Shown: positions 17,537 to 26,194, numbered from the stretch's first letter. The stretch is DNA of 48,138 bases from Alphaproteobacteria bacterium (GCA_021776685.1 JAJFFJ010000145.1:1-48138); one strand, 5' to 3'. Notes: a model not told the origin generated them from the sequence alone. Made by a program: numbers and translations.

Positions 17537-19150
17537 CTACGCCGCCGCCGCTTCCACGCCGCCTTTCAGCAGCTTGTAATAGATCGCGTCTTTCAGGGCT
17601 TCGAACGAGGCGTCGACGATGTTGGGGGAGATGCCGACGGTGGACCAGCGCTGGCCGGTGCCGTCGCTGCTCTCCACCATCACCCGGGTCACCGCCGCCG
17701 TGCCCGCCTGGGGCGTCAGGATCCGCACCTTGAAGTCGGTCAGGCGCATGTCGGCAAGCGCCGGATACACCCGCAGCAACGCCTTGCGCATGGCGTTGTC
17801 CAGCGCCTCCACCGGGCCGTTGCCCTCGCCCGCCTCCATATAATGGTCTTTGCCCACGGTGATCTTGGCGATGGCCTGGGAGACCGTGAGCAGCTGACCG
17901 CGGGCGTTGTAGCGCCGCTCGATATCCACCCGGAAGCTGTCCATCTCGAAATAGGCCGGCACGTTGTCCAGCAGCCGCCGGGCCAGCAGCTCGAAGCTCG
18001 CCTCCGCGCCGTCATAGGCATAGCCGTCATGCTCGCGGTTCTTCACGTCGTCCACCAGGCGGTGGATCTTCGGGTCGTCGGGCGCGGCCTCGATGCCCGC
18101 CTCCTCCAGCCGTGCCAGGATGTTGGAACGGCCCGCCTGGTCGCTCACAACGATATGCCGCTTGTTGCCCACCAGATGGGGCTCGATATGCTCGTAGGTC
18201 TTCGGGTCCTTGGCGACCGCGGACACATGCAGTCCGCCCTTGTGGGCGAAGGCCGCCTCCCCCACCCAGGCCTGGTGCCGGTGTGGGCTCAGGTTCAGCA
18301 GTTCGTAAAGCGCGCGGGACACAGGGGTGATCTGGCCCAGCTGATCCGTGCTCATGCCCGTTTCCATGCCCATCTTCAGCATCAGGGATGGAATCACCGA
18401 CATCATGTTGGCGTTGCCGCACCGCTCGCCCAGGCCGTTGATGGTGCCCTGCACCTGCCGCACCCCGGCGCGCACCGCGGCCAGCGAGTTGGCGACAGCG
18501 TTTTCCGTATCGTTGTGGGCATGGATGCCCAGATGGCTGCCCGGTACGTGGGCCGAGACTTCGCGAACGATGCGGTCCACCTCGTCCGGCAGGGTGCCGC
18601 CATTGGTGTCGCACAGCACTACCCAGCGGGCGCCGTTGTCATAGGCGGCACGGGCGCATTCCAGCGCATAGTCCGGGTCGGCCTTGTAGCCATCGAAGAA
18701 ATGCTCGCAGTCGAACATCACCTCGTCCTTGCGCGCCTTGGCGTGGACGACGCTCTCGGCAATCATGTCGATGTTTTCCGACAGCTCCGCCTCAAGGGCG
18801 ACGGTGACGTGAAAGTCCCAGGTCTTGCCAACCATGCAGACCGCCGGCGCATCCACATCCAGGATCGCCGCAAGGCCGGGATCATTTTCAACGCTGCGGC
18901 CAGGCCGCCGGGTCATGCCAAAGGCGGTGAACATGGCGCGCGAAAGCCTTGGCGGACTGCGGAAGAACTCGTCGTCGGTCGGGTTCGCTCCGGGCCAGCC
19001 GCCTTCAACATAATCCACGCCCAGGTCATCCAGCATCCGGGCGATCACGGCCTTGTCGTTGGCGGAGAAATCCACCCCCTGCGTCTGGGCGCCATCGCGC
19101 AGGGTGGTGTCAAACAGGTAGACGCGGTTGGTATCTATTTCGGTGCTCAT
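17537..19150 (-). CDS. cimA: (R)-citramalate synthase
   Basis: The 537-residue protein starts VYLFDTTLRDGAQTQGVDFS, the CimA version of the homocitrate/isopropylmalate synthase signature, and has IHAHNDTENAVANSLAAVRAG with the metal-binding HxH. A C-terminal LeuA-type regulatory dimer domain (about 400-530) follows. CimA condenses pyruvate with acetyl-CoA, giving an isoleucine route independent of threonine. GGGAGG precedes the ATG. The gene is the first of the cimA-trmJ pair. Confidence 0.93.
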   Translation of the reverse strand: MSTEIDTNRVYLFDTTLRDGAQTQGVDFSANDKAVIARMLDDLGVDYVEGGWPGANPTDDEFFRSPPRLSRAMFTAFGMTRRPGRSVENDPGLAAILDVDAPAVCMVGKTWDFHVTVALEAELSENIDMIAESVVHAKARKDEVMFDCEHFFDGYKADPDYALECARAAYDNGARWVVLCDTNGGTLPDEVDRIVREVSAHVPGSHLGIHAHNDTENAVANSLAAVRAGVRQVQGTINGLGERCGNANMMSVIPSLMLKMGMETGMSTDQLGQITPVSRALYELLNLSPHRHQAWVGEAAFAHKGGLHVSAVAKDPKTYEHIEPHLVGNKRHIVVSDQAGRSNILARLEEAGIEAAPDDPKIHRLVDDVKNREHDGYAYDGAEASFELLARRLLDNVPAYFEMDSFRVDIERRYNARGQLLTVSQAIAKITVGKDHYMEAGEGNGPVEALDNAMRKALLRVYPALADMRLTDFKVRILTPQAGTAAVTRVMVESSDGTGQRWSTVGISPNIVDASFEALKDAIYYKLLKGGVEAAAA

Positions 19151-19267
19151 CTGAGCCTCCCGCCCGCAGGCGGTGAAAGGGTGCCGGTCAGGGCAGAGTT
19201 TCGGGATTTCATGGTTAGTTTTCTCTTAACAACTGACCCCACGAAACGCCGCCCCGCGCGTTGCCGC

Positions 19268-19301
19268 AGGGGAGTTCGAGCCGCCCGCCCAGGAGTTTTT
19301 T
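19268..19301 (+). other. tRNA 3'-end-like fragment
   Basis: GGGAG-TTCGAGC-CGCCC forms a T-arm-like stem-loop with four of five stem pairs and a TTCGA loop, followed by GCCCAGGAG and a run of T. The 5' part of a tRNA (D arm, anticodon arm) is not present upstream, so this is not a functional tRNA. It could be the short tRNA-derived segment left by an integrative element. Confidence 0.3.
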
Positions 19302-19305
19302 CAAA

Positions 19306-19385
19306 TGTTGCGATCTGTTGCCTTTTGTTGCGATTCGGGGCGCCGAGGTTGCTGTTTTCCAGGCAATGTTGCGATGGTGTTGCGG
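19306..19385 (+). repeat. Four TGTTGCGA-type direct repeats
   Basis: TGTTGCGA occurs at 19306-19313, 19326-19333 and 19367-19374, with TGTTGCGG at 19378-19385 and a partial TGTTGCC at 19316. All have the same orientation. The spacing (20, 41 and 11 bases) recalls arm-type integrase sites. Confidence 0.65.
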
Positions 19386-19408
19386 TGCGGTGACGACATG
19401 CTCGCCAG

Positions 19409-19450
19409 ATGTAGGGGCCAGATGTAGGGGAATGTAGGGAAATGTAGGGG
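19409..19450 (+). repeat. Four ATGTAGGG tandem repeats
   Basis: ATGTAGGGG or ATGTAGGGA stands at 19409-19417, 19422-19430, 19432-19440 and 19442-19450. The copies start 13, 10 and 10 bases apart, so the last three sit about one helical turn from each other on the same face of DNA. That suits cooperative protein binding. Confidence 0.8.
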
Positions 19451-19973
19451 ATGCCGAAGAATGGAAGCGGACCGAGTTATCCTCAGGTGATGGTTGAATA
19501 CAGAGGATTGTGGCGGCGCCAGCCCACATGGGCGAAGTTGGGACCCGGCCCGACGCTGTCCGATGCGGTACCGGCTGCCTATTCGCACGTCAAAAGCTTT
19601 GGAAAACCAGTGGAAACCCCAATACGACGCCATATCGACCGATGTCCGCTAACTACAGCCACCCCCGGATCGCTGTGTAGAAATCAATGACTTCCAGATA
19701 GGTAAATTTTCCCGAAATTCAAGACTCGTACAGTAGTAAGCGGGTTCACCCGAAGCCGGTCAACTGCCTCGAAGACCTGCAATCCATCCAAGCCTGCCTC
19801 TGGTGCATCGGCACCATTTCCGGAAGACGCCCAGGGTGCAGTACCTTGTCCCGCGCACGCATTGGAGGTTAGAGAATACTGCCGGGCGGGCCATGAATGG
19901 CGACTCCCGTCCAATTCAACACCCCCGGCCCAATCCGGGGAATATCGGTCAAGACGGCGAAGGGGCGAGTTTC

Positions 19974-21179
19974 ATGACGAACCTGCAGCAGGCCTGCGAT
20001 GCGGTGCTTGAGAGCGTGACAACGGGTGCGGAACGGGTGCCCGGCGTCGTCGCCATGGTGACCGATGAGAAGGAGAATATTTACGAGGGCGCCGCAGGCG
20101 TGCGCCGCTGGGGCGCCGATTCGGTTTCTGACGACCCCATGTCCAGCGACACGGTGTTCGCGATCCTCTCGACCTCCAAGGCGGTGGGCGCCACGGCAGC
20201 GTTGCAGTGCTGGGAGGAGGGGCTTCTGGACCTTGACGCGCCCGCAAAGGACTACGCGGCCGAGATCGGCGACCTGCAGGTGCTGGAAGGCTTTGACACC
20301 GACGGCAACCCGCGACTGCGCCCGCCCAAACGCGATATCACCACCCGCATGCTGCTGCTGCATACCGCGGGCCTCGGCTACGACATCTTCAATGAACACT
20401 ATAACCGTCTGGCCCAGGAGCATGGCCAGCCCAGTATCCTGACCTGCACCCGTGCCTCGATGACCACCCCCCTGCTGTTCGATCCCGGCGACCGGTGGGA
20501 ATATGGCACCAACATCGACTGGGCCGCCCAGGTGGTTGAAGCGATCCGCGGGAAGCGCATTGGTGAGGTGCTGCAGGAACGGGTGTTTGCCCCCCTGGGC
20601 ATGGAAGACATGGCGTTCACCCGCACCCCGGACATGAAGGCGCGCACCGCCCTCTTCCACCGGCGCGAAGAAGACGGGTCGCTGTCACCCATGGACGATT
20701 TCGCCCTGCCCGACGACCCCGAGGTGGAAATGCCCGGCCATGGGCTCTACGCGCGGATCCCCGATTACATGAAGTTCATCCGCATGTGGCTGAACGACGG
20801 CGCAGGCCCCAACGGCCAGGTCCTGAAACCCGAAACGGTCGCGTTCGCCGTGCAGGGGGCATTGCAACCGCCGCAGGCGTTGTTCGACCTGCCCGCCGTC
20901 ATCCCGACCCTGACCCATGGCACGCCCTTCTTCCCTGGCATGGCAAAGGACTTTGGCTACTCGTTCATGGTGGCTAAGGAGGAAGCGCCCACGGGCCGGC
21001 CGGCGGGCGGCATCGGCTGGCATGGTCTCGCCAACCTCTTCTTCTGGTTCGACCGGGAAAACAAGATCGGCGGATTCTGGGCGACCCAGGTGTTGCCGTT
21101 CGGCGATCCGGTGTCGTTTCCTGGCTATATGGCGTTTGAGACGGCGGTCTACGACACGCTGAAAGCGAAAAACGCTTGA
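19974..21179 (+). CDS. Serine hydrolase, beta-lactamase class C / EstB-like
   Basis: The 401-residue protein has the SxxK motif S66-T-S-K69 with the acylating Ser and its Lys, and a Tyr in WEYGTNIDW in the expected YxN region. The C-terminal GGIGWHGLANLFFWFDREN stands where KTG/HGG motifs occur; WHG suggests an esterase-type enzyme more than a true beta-lactamase. No signal peptide is seen with ATG 19974, so it is probably cytoplasmic, which also argues for an esterase. The gene is alone; the downstream nadE converges on it. Confidence 0.87.
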   Translation: MTNLQQACDAVLESVTTGAERVPGVVAMVTDEKENIYEGAAGVRRWGADSVSDDPMSSDTVFAILSTSKAVGATAALQCWEEGLLDLDAPAKDYAAEIGDLQVLEGFDTDGNPRLRPPKRDITTRMLLLHTAGLGYDIFNEHYNRLAQEHGQPSILTCTRASMTTPLLFDPGDRWEYGTNIDWAAQVVEAIRGKRIGEVLQERVFAPLGMEDMAFTRTPDMKARTALFHRREEDGSLSPMDDFALPDDPEVEMPGHGLYARIPDYMKFIRMWLNDGAGPNGQVLKPETVAFAVQGALQPPQALFDLPAVIPTLTHGTPFFPGMAKDFGYSFMVAKEEAPTGRPAGGIGWHGLANLFFWFDRENKIGGFWATQVLPFGDPVSFPGYMAFETAVYDTLKAKNA

Positions 21180-21203
21180 TTGGGAAGCGCCTAAGGACTC
21201 GGC

Positions 21204-22886
21204 CTACAACTCCCGCCGAAACCCATTCGTAATCGGATAACGCCGGTCCCGCCCAAAGGCGCGGCGGGTCAGCTTCACGCCGGGAGGTGCCTGCCGGCGC
21301 TTGTATTCCGCGAGATCCAGCATGCGCCAGATGCGTTCGACGGTTTCGCGGTCATGGCCGCGGGCGGCGATGGTCTCGATGCTTTCCTCGCCTTCGATCA
21401 GGCCGCGCAGAATATCGTCGAGCTTGTCGTAGGGCGGCAGGCTGTCTTCGTCTTTCTGGTCGGGCTTGAGTTCGGCGGACGGCGGCTTTGAGATCACGCG
21501 CTCAGGCATGACGCGGCCTTCCGGGCCGAGGGCGCCCGCGGGCTGGGTCTGGTTGCGCCATTTGCAGAGGGCGAAGACGTCCATCTTGTAGACGTCTTTC
21601 AGCACCGAATAGCCGCCGCACATATCGCCATAGAGGGTGGCGTAGCCGACCGACATTTCCGACTTGTTGCCGGTGGAGAGCACCATGTGGCCGAACTTGT
21701 TGGAGAGCGACATGAGGGTAACGCCGCGGGCGCGGGACTGGATGTTTTCTTCCGTGGTATCGGCCTCGCGCCCTTCGAACAGGCCGCCGAGCATGGTGTC
21801 GTAGGCGGCCATGGCGGGCTCGATGGAGACGGTGTCGAGGCGGCATCCGAGAAGCTCCGCGCAACCGGCGGCGTCGTCCAGGCTCTCCTGGCTGGTGTAG
21901 GGGCTGGGCATCATCACGGTCCAGACCCGTTCCGCGCCAAGCGCGTCCACGGCAACGGCGGCGGAGAGCGCCGAATCAATTCCGCCCGACAAGCCCAGTA
22001 CTACACCGGGAAAGCCATTCTTGTTCACATAGTCCCGCAGGCCGAGGACCATCGCCTGATAGAGACTGTCGAGGCCGTTGGCCACCGGCGTGACCTCCCC
22101 CACGGCGCAGGTCCAGGTGTCAGGTTGGCCATCGCCGCCCCGGGTCCAGGCGGTGGTGGTGATGGAGTCGACCCAGGCAGGGCTCTGGTGGGCCAGCGTG
22201 CGGTCCGCGTTCAGCACGAAGGACGCGCCGTCGAAGACCAGCTCGTCCTGGCCGCAGACCTGGTTGACATAGACCATGGGCAGGCCGCTCTCGGTCACCC
22301 GGCCGACCGCGTGGCCGATGCGCTCATCAGGCTTGTCGCTCTCAAAGGGGCTGCCGTTGATCACCACCAGCAGTTCCGCGCCGGTCTCCTCCAGGCATTC
22401 CGCCACGTCCGGGAACCACATGTCCTCGCAGACCATGACGCCCAGACGCACGCCGCGGAAGTTCATTGGCCCCGGCAAGGGACCGCGGTCGAACACGCGG
22501 ATCTCGTCAAAGACGCCATAGTTGGGCAGCTCGCGTTTGTGGCGAATGGCCGTGACCTCGCCGCCGTCGAGCAACAGGGCGGAGTTGAAGACCTTGTCTC
22601 CGCCAGATCCCGATTCGGCAACAGGCGCGCCGATGATCATGGCCGGGCCGTCTTTGGTGTCCGCGGCAAGGTCCTGCACAGCCTGCCACACCCGCTCCAC
22701 AAACACCGGTTTTCGCACCAGGTCCTCGGGCGGATAGCCGGAGACCACCAGCTCGGAGAAGACGGCGAGATCTGCGCCCTGGCCGGCCGCTGTCTCCCGC
22801 GCCGCGCGGATGCGGGCCAGGTTGCCGGTGATGTCGCCCACGGTGGGGTTGATCTGGCAGAGCGCGATATTGAGGCTGTCGGTCAT
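21204..22886 (-). CDS. nadE: Glutamine-hydrolysing NAD+ synthase
   Basis: The 560-residue fusion has an N-terminal nitrilase-type glutaminase with Glu45 (VFSELVVSGYPPEDL), Lys117 (RHKRELPNYGVFDE) and Cys153 (MVCEDMWFP), and a C-terminal ATP-pyrophosphatase synthetase with LGLSGGIDSAL. It converts deamido-NAD to NAD with glutamine nitrogen. Length and motif order are normal. Nicotinate phosphoribosyltransferase, which feeds the same pathway, is encoded about 6.6 kb away but in a separate unit. Confidence 0.96.
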   Translation of the reverse strand: MTDSLNIALCQINPTVGDITGNLARIRAARETAAGQGADLAVFSELVVSGYPPEDLVRKPVFVERVWQAVQDLAADTKDGPAMIIGAPVAESGSGGDKVFNSALLLDGGEVTAIRHKRELPNYGVFDEIRVFDRGPLPGPMNFRGVRLGVMVCEDMWFPDVAECLEETGAELLVVINGSPFESDKPDERIGHAVGRVTESGLPMVYVNQVCGQDELVFDGASFVLNADRTLAHQSPAWVDSITTTAWTRGGDGQPDTWTCAVGEVTPVANGLDSLYQAMVLGLRDYVNKNGFPGVVLGLSGGIDSALSAAVAVDALGAERVWTVMMPSPYTSQESLDDAAGCAELLGCRLDTVSIEPAMAAYDTMLGGLFEGREADTTEENIQSRARGVTLMSLSNKFGHMVLSTGNKSEMSVGYATLYGDMCGGYSVLKDVYKMDVFALCKWRNQTQPAGALGPEGRVMPERVISKPPSAELKPDQKDEDSLPPYDKLDDILRGLIEGEESIETIAARGHDRETVERIWRMLDLAEYKRRQAPPGVKLTRRAFGRDRRYPITNGFRREL

Positions 22887-23256
22887 TGTCTGGGCAGGTT
22901 CCGGGCTGCAGGTGCCGTATTTTCCTGCAAGCTAAGACGCCCCCGCGGATTGAGCAACGCCCCGTTTCGGCGGTGTTTCGCCGCTCCCACCGGGGAACGA
23001 AAGCCCCGCAAATCCCGTAGGAAATGCAGAACCACACCGCCGCGCGCCGGGCAGAACAGCTTTGCCGTTGGTACCGCGGGCCGGCATGGGGCAGAATTGG
23101 CAGCAGGCTGCCGGTCAAATACAAACGACAATTACTGACCGGCACACCATATAAACGCCATATTCCGCCGCTTCCGTGGTTCACCGCATAAGGCCAAGCC
23201 CGGCAATTCATGCCGGCACCGTCCGCCGGGGACACGCAACGAAAAGGCCACCGCCC
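22887..23256. other. Intergenic region between divergent nadE and the DUF3859-like array
   Basis: The 370 bases hold no clear gene. A TATAAA hexamer at 23150-23155 lies about 100 bases before the first array gene and may be its -10 element; no good -35 is seen. GGTCA/TGACC (23113-23117 and 23136-23140) is a short inverted repeat just upstream that could be an operator. Confidence 0.4.
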
Positions 23257-23796
23257 ATGCGCAAGATTATCCACCACGTGCTGGTCAGGCGAATACTGAT
23301 CACAGGTCTGGTTGCCGCCGCGGCCGCAGCCTGGACCGTCACCGGCGCACAGGCCGGCTCCAGCACAGGCCCGCGGGCCGAGTTCACGGAATTCGGCATC
23401 TTCAAAACCACCCGGGTGAAGGACGTGCCGCAGCCTGTCTCGGTCAGCGGCCGCATGAGCCTGGTGGCCAACATCAAGCTGCTGAAATCCACGCGGCTGA
23501 TCGTCGGCCAACTGGGCCGCAGCTTCGGCTTCCGCTACCGGCTGAGGGGCCTGCCGCCGGGCGCGCGGGTCAGCATCCGCACGATGCACCCGAAGCTGAC
23601 CCATCCAGTGACCGGCAAGGCAATGACCTACAGCCTGCGCAGCCGTCCGGCGTCACCCAACGGCATACTTACCTATACCGGCTACACATTCGACCACCGC
23701 TACGAACTGGCGGAAGGCATCTGGAAGTTTCAGATCATCTACAGGGGCAAGGTGATCGGCGAACAGTCCTTCAAGGTCGTCCTTTTGATGAATTGA
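23257..23796 (+). CDS. DUF3859-like exported protein, array copy 1
   Basis: The 179-residue product has a signal peptide, cut probably after TGAQA near residue 32. The mature part follows the array pattern: FTEFGIF, SLVANIKLLKSTRLI, GRSFGFRYRL, a Gly/Pro-rich strand, MHPKLTHPVTGKAM, then YELAEGIWKFQIIYRGKVIGEQSFKV to the end LLMN. The FG[FL]RxR, P-x-[TN]-P-x-T-G and [WY]E-x-A-E-G-x-W blocks resemble my recollection of DUF3859, a family of unknown function with an all-beta look. ATG 23257 is chosen because it starts the signal peptide. It is the first of five tandem genes and the most diverged at the start. Periplasmic or secreted location is predicted. Confidence 0.72.
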   Translation: MRKIIHHVLVRRILITGLVAAAAAAWTVTGAQAGSSTGPRAEFTEFGIFKTTRVKDVPQPVSVSGRMSLVANIKLLKSTRLIVGQLGRSFGFRYRLRGLPPGARVSIRTMHPKLTHPVTGKAMTYSLRSRPASPNGILTYTGYTFDHRYELAEGIWKFQIIYRGKVIGEQSFKVVLLMN

Positions 23797-23802
23797 GGCC
23801 CC

Positions 23803-24324
23803 ATGCTGATCCATACAACATTTCTGTCCCTGGCCTTCGCGGTCGCGGCGACCAGTACTGCAGCCCTGGTTACTCCGGCAGCAGCCGACGCGGGGCCCAC
23901 GATCACCGTCCGCGAGTTCGGCCGCTATGAAACCCGCCGCACCGGCATTCGCCACAAGGCGGTGCGCACGGCGTCGGGCATGGTGCATCCGGTCGCCCGG
24001 CGAAAGCTGGTGCAACGCACGGCCAAAATCTTCGGCCAGCCGGGGCGCTCCTTCGGCATCGAGATTGACCTGAACGGCTTTCCCGCCGGGCCGGTCACGC
24101 TGACCATCCGCACCGTGCATCCGCCGCTGACCAACCCCAAGACCGGCAAGACTACCCGCATCAGCGAATATGACTGGCCCGTGAGCAGCCGCCGGAAGGT
24201 CTATTTCGGATTTACCTTCGACGACGGCTGGGAAATTGCGGAAGGCGCCTGGACCATCCAGATCGTCTATCAGGGCAAGATGCTGGCGGAGAAGAAATTC
24301 CAAATCGTGGTGCCGCTGAATTGA
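23803..24324 (+). CDS. DUF3859-like exported protein, array copy 2
   Basis: The 173-residue product has a signal peptide cut probably after AAADA near residue 30, then VREFGRYE, GRSFGIEIDLNGF, HPPLTNPKTGKT, and GWEIAEGAWTIQIVYQGKMLAEKKF ending PLN. The FG-fold block reads FGIEID instead of FGFRYR, so this copy is distinct, and an extra Arg-rich stretch (RRTGIRHKAVR) lies in the first loop. It starts six bases after copy 1. Its stop overlaps the TTG start of copy 3. Confidence 0.72.
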   Translation: MLIHTTFLSLAFAVAATSTAALVTPAAADAGPTITVREFGRYETRRTGIRHKAVRTASGMVHPVARRKLVQRTAKIFGQPGRSFGIEIDLNGFPAGPVTLTIRTVHPPLTNPKTGKTTRISEYDWPVSSRRKVYFGFTFDDGWEIAEGAWTIQIVYQGKMLAEKKFQIVVPLN

Positions 24325-24860
24325 GAGGCGCCCGGCACAAATTGCTGATCGCGCTCGGCGTTGCAGTACTCGCGTCACCGGTTTCGCTGGCGGCAGCGAA
24401 GTCAAAGGCGCCGGCCGTGGGCGGCTTCACCACACGGGGCATCGAGATCATCGACCACGGCCTCTATTCGACCTCCCATGAGCGGGTGGAAAAGGCGCCG
24501 AACCAGATCGCCGGCGAGCGCGAGATCGTCTCCAACGTCCGCCTGATCCGCAAGACCCGCAAGTTTTCGGCGCAGATGGGCCGCACATTCGGCTTCCGCT
24601 ACCGGGTGCGCGACCCGGCGCTGGCCGGCGCGACCCTGACCTTCCGGTTGAAATTTCCGCGCCTGACAAACCCGAAGACGGGCAAGAGCCGCACCTGGCA
24701 GGATGTACCCCAGACCGCGCAGGTGGGCATCACCCGCTTCGAGGCCTATGGCTTCGACCACCGCTGGGAAATGGCCGAGGGCATCTGGACCATGCAGATC
24801 ATCCACAAGGGCAAGGTGCTCGCGGAACAGCGCTTCCACGTGCTGGTGCCCCTGAACTGA
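24321..24860 (+). CDS. DUF3859-like exported protein, array copy 3
   Basis: The 179-residue product begins with TTG at 24321 in a TTGA overlap with the copy 2 stop. The signal peptide is MRGARHKLLIALGVAVLA and the cut falls near residue 26. The mature part has IEIIDHGLYS, REIVSNVRLIRKTRKF, GRTFGFRYRV, FPRLTNPKTGKS and HRWEMAEGIWTMQIIHKGKVLAEQ, ending VPLN. The overlap suggests translational coupling. An in-frame ATG does not fit, so the TTG start is likely but unproven. Confidence 0.7.
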   Translation: MRGARHKLLIALGVAVLASPVSLAAAKSKAPAVGGFTTRGIEIIDHGLYSTSHERVEKAPNQIAGEREIVSNVRLIRKTRKFSAQMGRTFGFRYRVRDPALAGATLTFRLKFPRLTNPKTGKSRTWQDVPQTAQVGITRFEAYGFDHRWEMAEGIWTMQIIHKGKVLAEQRFHVLVPLN

Positions 24861-24898
24861 CAAAATGAACTGTTAGCGTGAACTGACAAAATGAACTG
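24853..24898 (+). repeat. 20-bp direct repeat at the end of array copy 3
   Basis: TGAACTGACAAAATGAACTG occurs exactly at 24853-24872 and 24879-24898, period 26. The first copy includes the last codons and stop of copy 3 (CTG AAC TGA, Leu-Asn-stop). Shorter TGAACYG echoes follow to 24924. They look like relics of repeated gene ends. Confidence 0.85.
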
Positions 24899-24956
24899 AC
24901 AACTTGAACCGGCAGCCTGAACTGGCGCCCGAAAAGATAAGGCCGAAGAGAGACCC

Positions 24957-25457
24957 ATGACCCGACTCGTGTATCTGATCCTGCTGGCGGTGCTGGTGGT
25001 GCTGGGCGCCGCCCCGGTGCTGGCGAAAAGCCCGCTGCAGGTGGTCGACTTCGGCATCTACAAGCTGAACATCAACAGCACGGTGAAGGCGCCCGGCGAC
25101 GTTAGTCTCGAGCGCAATGTGGTCTCCAACATCAAGCTGTTCCGCCAGGCCCGCAAGATCATGGCCCAGCCCGGCCGCAGCTTCGGCTTTCGCTTCCGCG
25201 TCACCGACCAGGGTCTGGTGGGCAAGCGGCTGACCCTCCGCACCATCTTTCCGCGACTGACGAACCCGAAGACCGGCCGCACCGCCACCAGCCAGGACCG
25301 CACCTTCATCGCCCAGTCGACGCAGATCACCTATTATGATGGCTACCGCTTCGACTATCGCTGGGAGATGGCGGAAGGAATCTGGCGCTTCCAGTTGCTG
25401 GACGGCGCCCGGGTGTTGTCCGAACAACGTTTCCAGATCATCGTCCCGCTTAATTGA
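24957..25457 (+). CDS. DUF3859-like exported protein, array copy 4
   Basis: The 166-residue product has the shortest mature part and a clean signal peptide (MTRLVYLILLAVLVVLGAAP, cut near residue 23). Then come VVDFGIYKL, RNVVSNIKLFRQARKIMAQP, GRSFGFRFRV, FPRLTNPKTGRT, YRWEMAEGIWRFQLLDG, and an end at PLN. It keeps the array pattern most clearly. A gap of about 96 bases containing the 20-bp repeat separates it from copy 3. Confidence 0.75.
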   Translation: MTRLVYLILLAVLVVLGAAPVLAKSPLQVVDFGIYKLNINSTVKAPGDVSLERNVVSNIKLFRQARKIMAQPGRSFGFRFRVTDQGLVGKRLTLRTIFPRLTNPKTGRTATSQDRTFIAQSTQITYYDGYRFDYRWEMAEGIWRFQLLDGARVLSEQRFQIIVPLN

Positions 25458-25498
25458 CCGCCTTCAACTGCCCCCTATCAACTGATCAGGCGCCCCTG

Positions 25499-26062
25499 AT
25501 GCTCAGACTTCTGCCCCGCCCCACTCTCCTGCTCCTGGCCGGCGCACTGGCCCTGCCCACCGCCGCTATGGCCCAGACCGCGGGCAAGACCGCCAAGCCA
25601 AACACGACCGCGCCCGGGAAAGCCACTGGACCGGCCAGAGGCCCGGTGGTGATCACCGATTTCGGTATCTATCACGTGGACGTGGCCGGCTATAGCAAGG
25701 CGCCGGGGGACGTGGCCGGCGTGCGCTTCAACGCCCGCAACATCAAGTTGATCCGCCCCAGCCACAAGATCCTGGCCCAGCCCAGCCTGGTTTTCGGCCT
25801 GCGCTTCCGCATCACCGACGCGACGATGTGGGGCCGCCGCCTGCGCTCGGTGATCGTCTTCCCGAAGATGACCAACCCCAAGACCGGCAAGTCGGCGACC
25901 ACCCTGGTCTCCACCGTTTATGGCCGCAATAGCACGGACGTTATGCTGTTCCGCTTCGACTTCAGCTGGGAGATGGCGGAAGGCCTCTGGTACTTCCGCA
26001 TCTACGACGGCAACAAGCTGGTGATGGAAAAGAAGTTCCAGGTGATCGTCGCGCTGAATTGA
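25499..26062 (+). CDS. DUF3859-like exported protein, array copy 5
   Basis: From ATG 25499 the 187-residue product has a signal peptide ending AAMAQ near residue 25, a Lys/Ala/Thr/Pro linker (GKTAKPNTTAPGKATGPARG) and then the domain: VVITDFGIYHVD, NARNIKLIRPSHKILAQP, VFGLRFRITDA, FPKMTNPKTGKS, FSWEMAEGLWYFRIYDGNKL, ending VALN. The linker marks it off from the other copies. The frame is open further upstream, but those codons lack signal-peptide features. Confidence 0.73.
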   Translation: MLRLLPRPTLLLLAGALALPTAAMAQTAGKTAKPNTTAPGKATGPARGPVVITDFGIYHVDVAGYSKAPGDVAGVRFNARNIKLIRPSHKILAQPSLVFGLRFRITDATMWGRRLRSVIVFPKMTNPKTGKSATTLVSTVYGRNSTDVMLFRFDFSWEMAEGLWYFRIYDGNKLVMEKKFQVIVALN

Positions 26063-26194
26063 CGAAGCCGCATGCCGGTGCCACGGCGCCACAACTGCCG
26101 CGCTTGACGCCAACGACCATTCTCCCCAGAAATCAGCACGCCGGTGCCGGACCGGCCGTTCAGCATGCCGATGCTGCATCAAGGGAGGAAGCCC

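Larger units (their letters stand above)
19151..19973. other. Gene-free region with direct repeats and a tRNA-end-like fragment (possible old integration site)
   Basis: No convincing protein gene lies here. From 19268 to 19450 it contains GTTCGAG within a near-T-arm context (19268-19301), four TGTTGCGA/G copies, and four ATGTAGGG copies, described separately. The remainder (19451-19973) has no recognisable feature besides the probable upstream region of the serine hydrolase gene. Such repeat clusters beside a tRNA 3' end resemble tyrosine-recombinase attachment regions, but no integrase gene is in view. Confidence 0.45.

Noticed and set aside
19268-19301. Complete tRNA gene
   Set aside because: Only a T-arm-like end is present, with one stem mismatch; D and anticodon arms are missing.
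17843-19393. Plus-strand open frame of 516 codons opposite cimA
   Set aside because: It mirrors the codon pattern of cimA and has no family motif.
19306-19450. CRISPR array
   Set aside because: Repeat units are 8-9 bases with no regular spacers, and no cas genes are present.
21687-23138. Plus-strand open frame of 483 codons opposite nadE
   Set aside because: It is a shadow of nadE that runs into the intergenic region; no motif or ribosome binding site.
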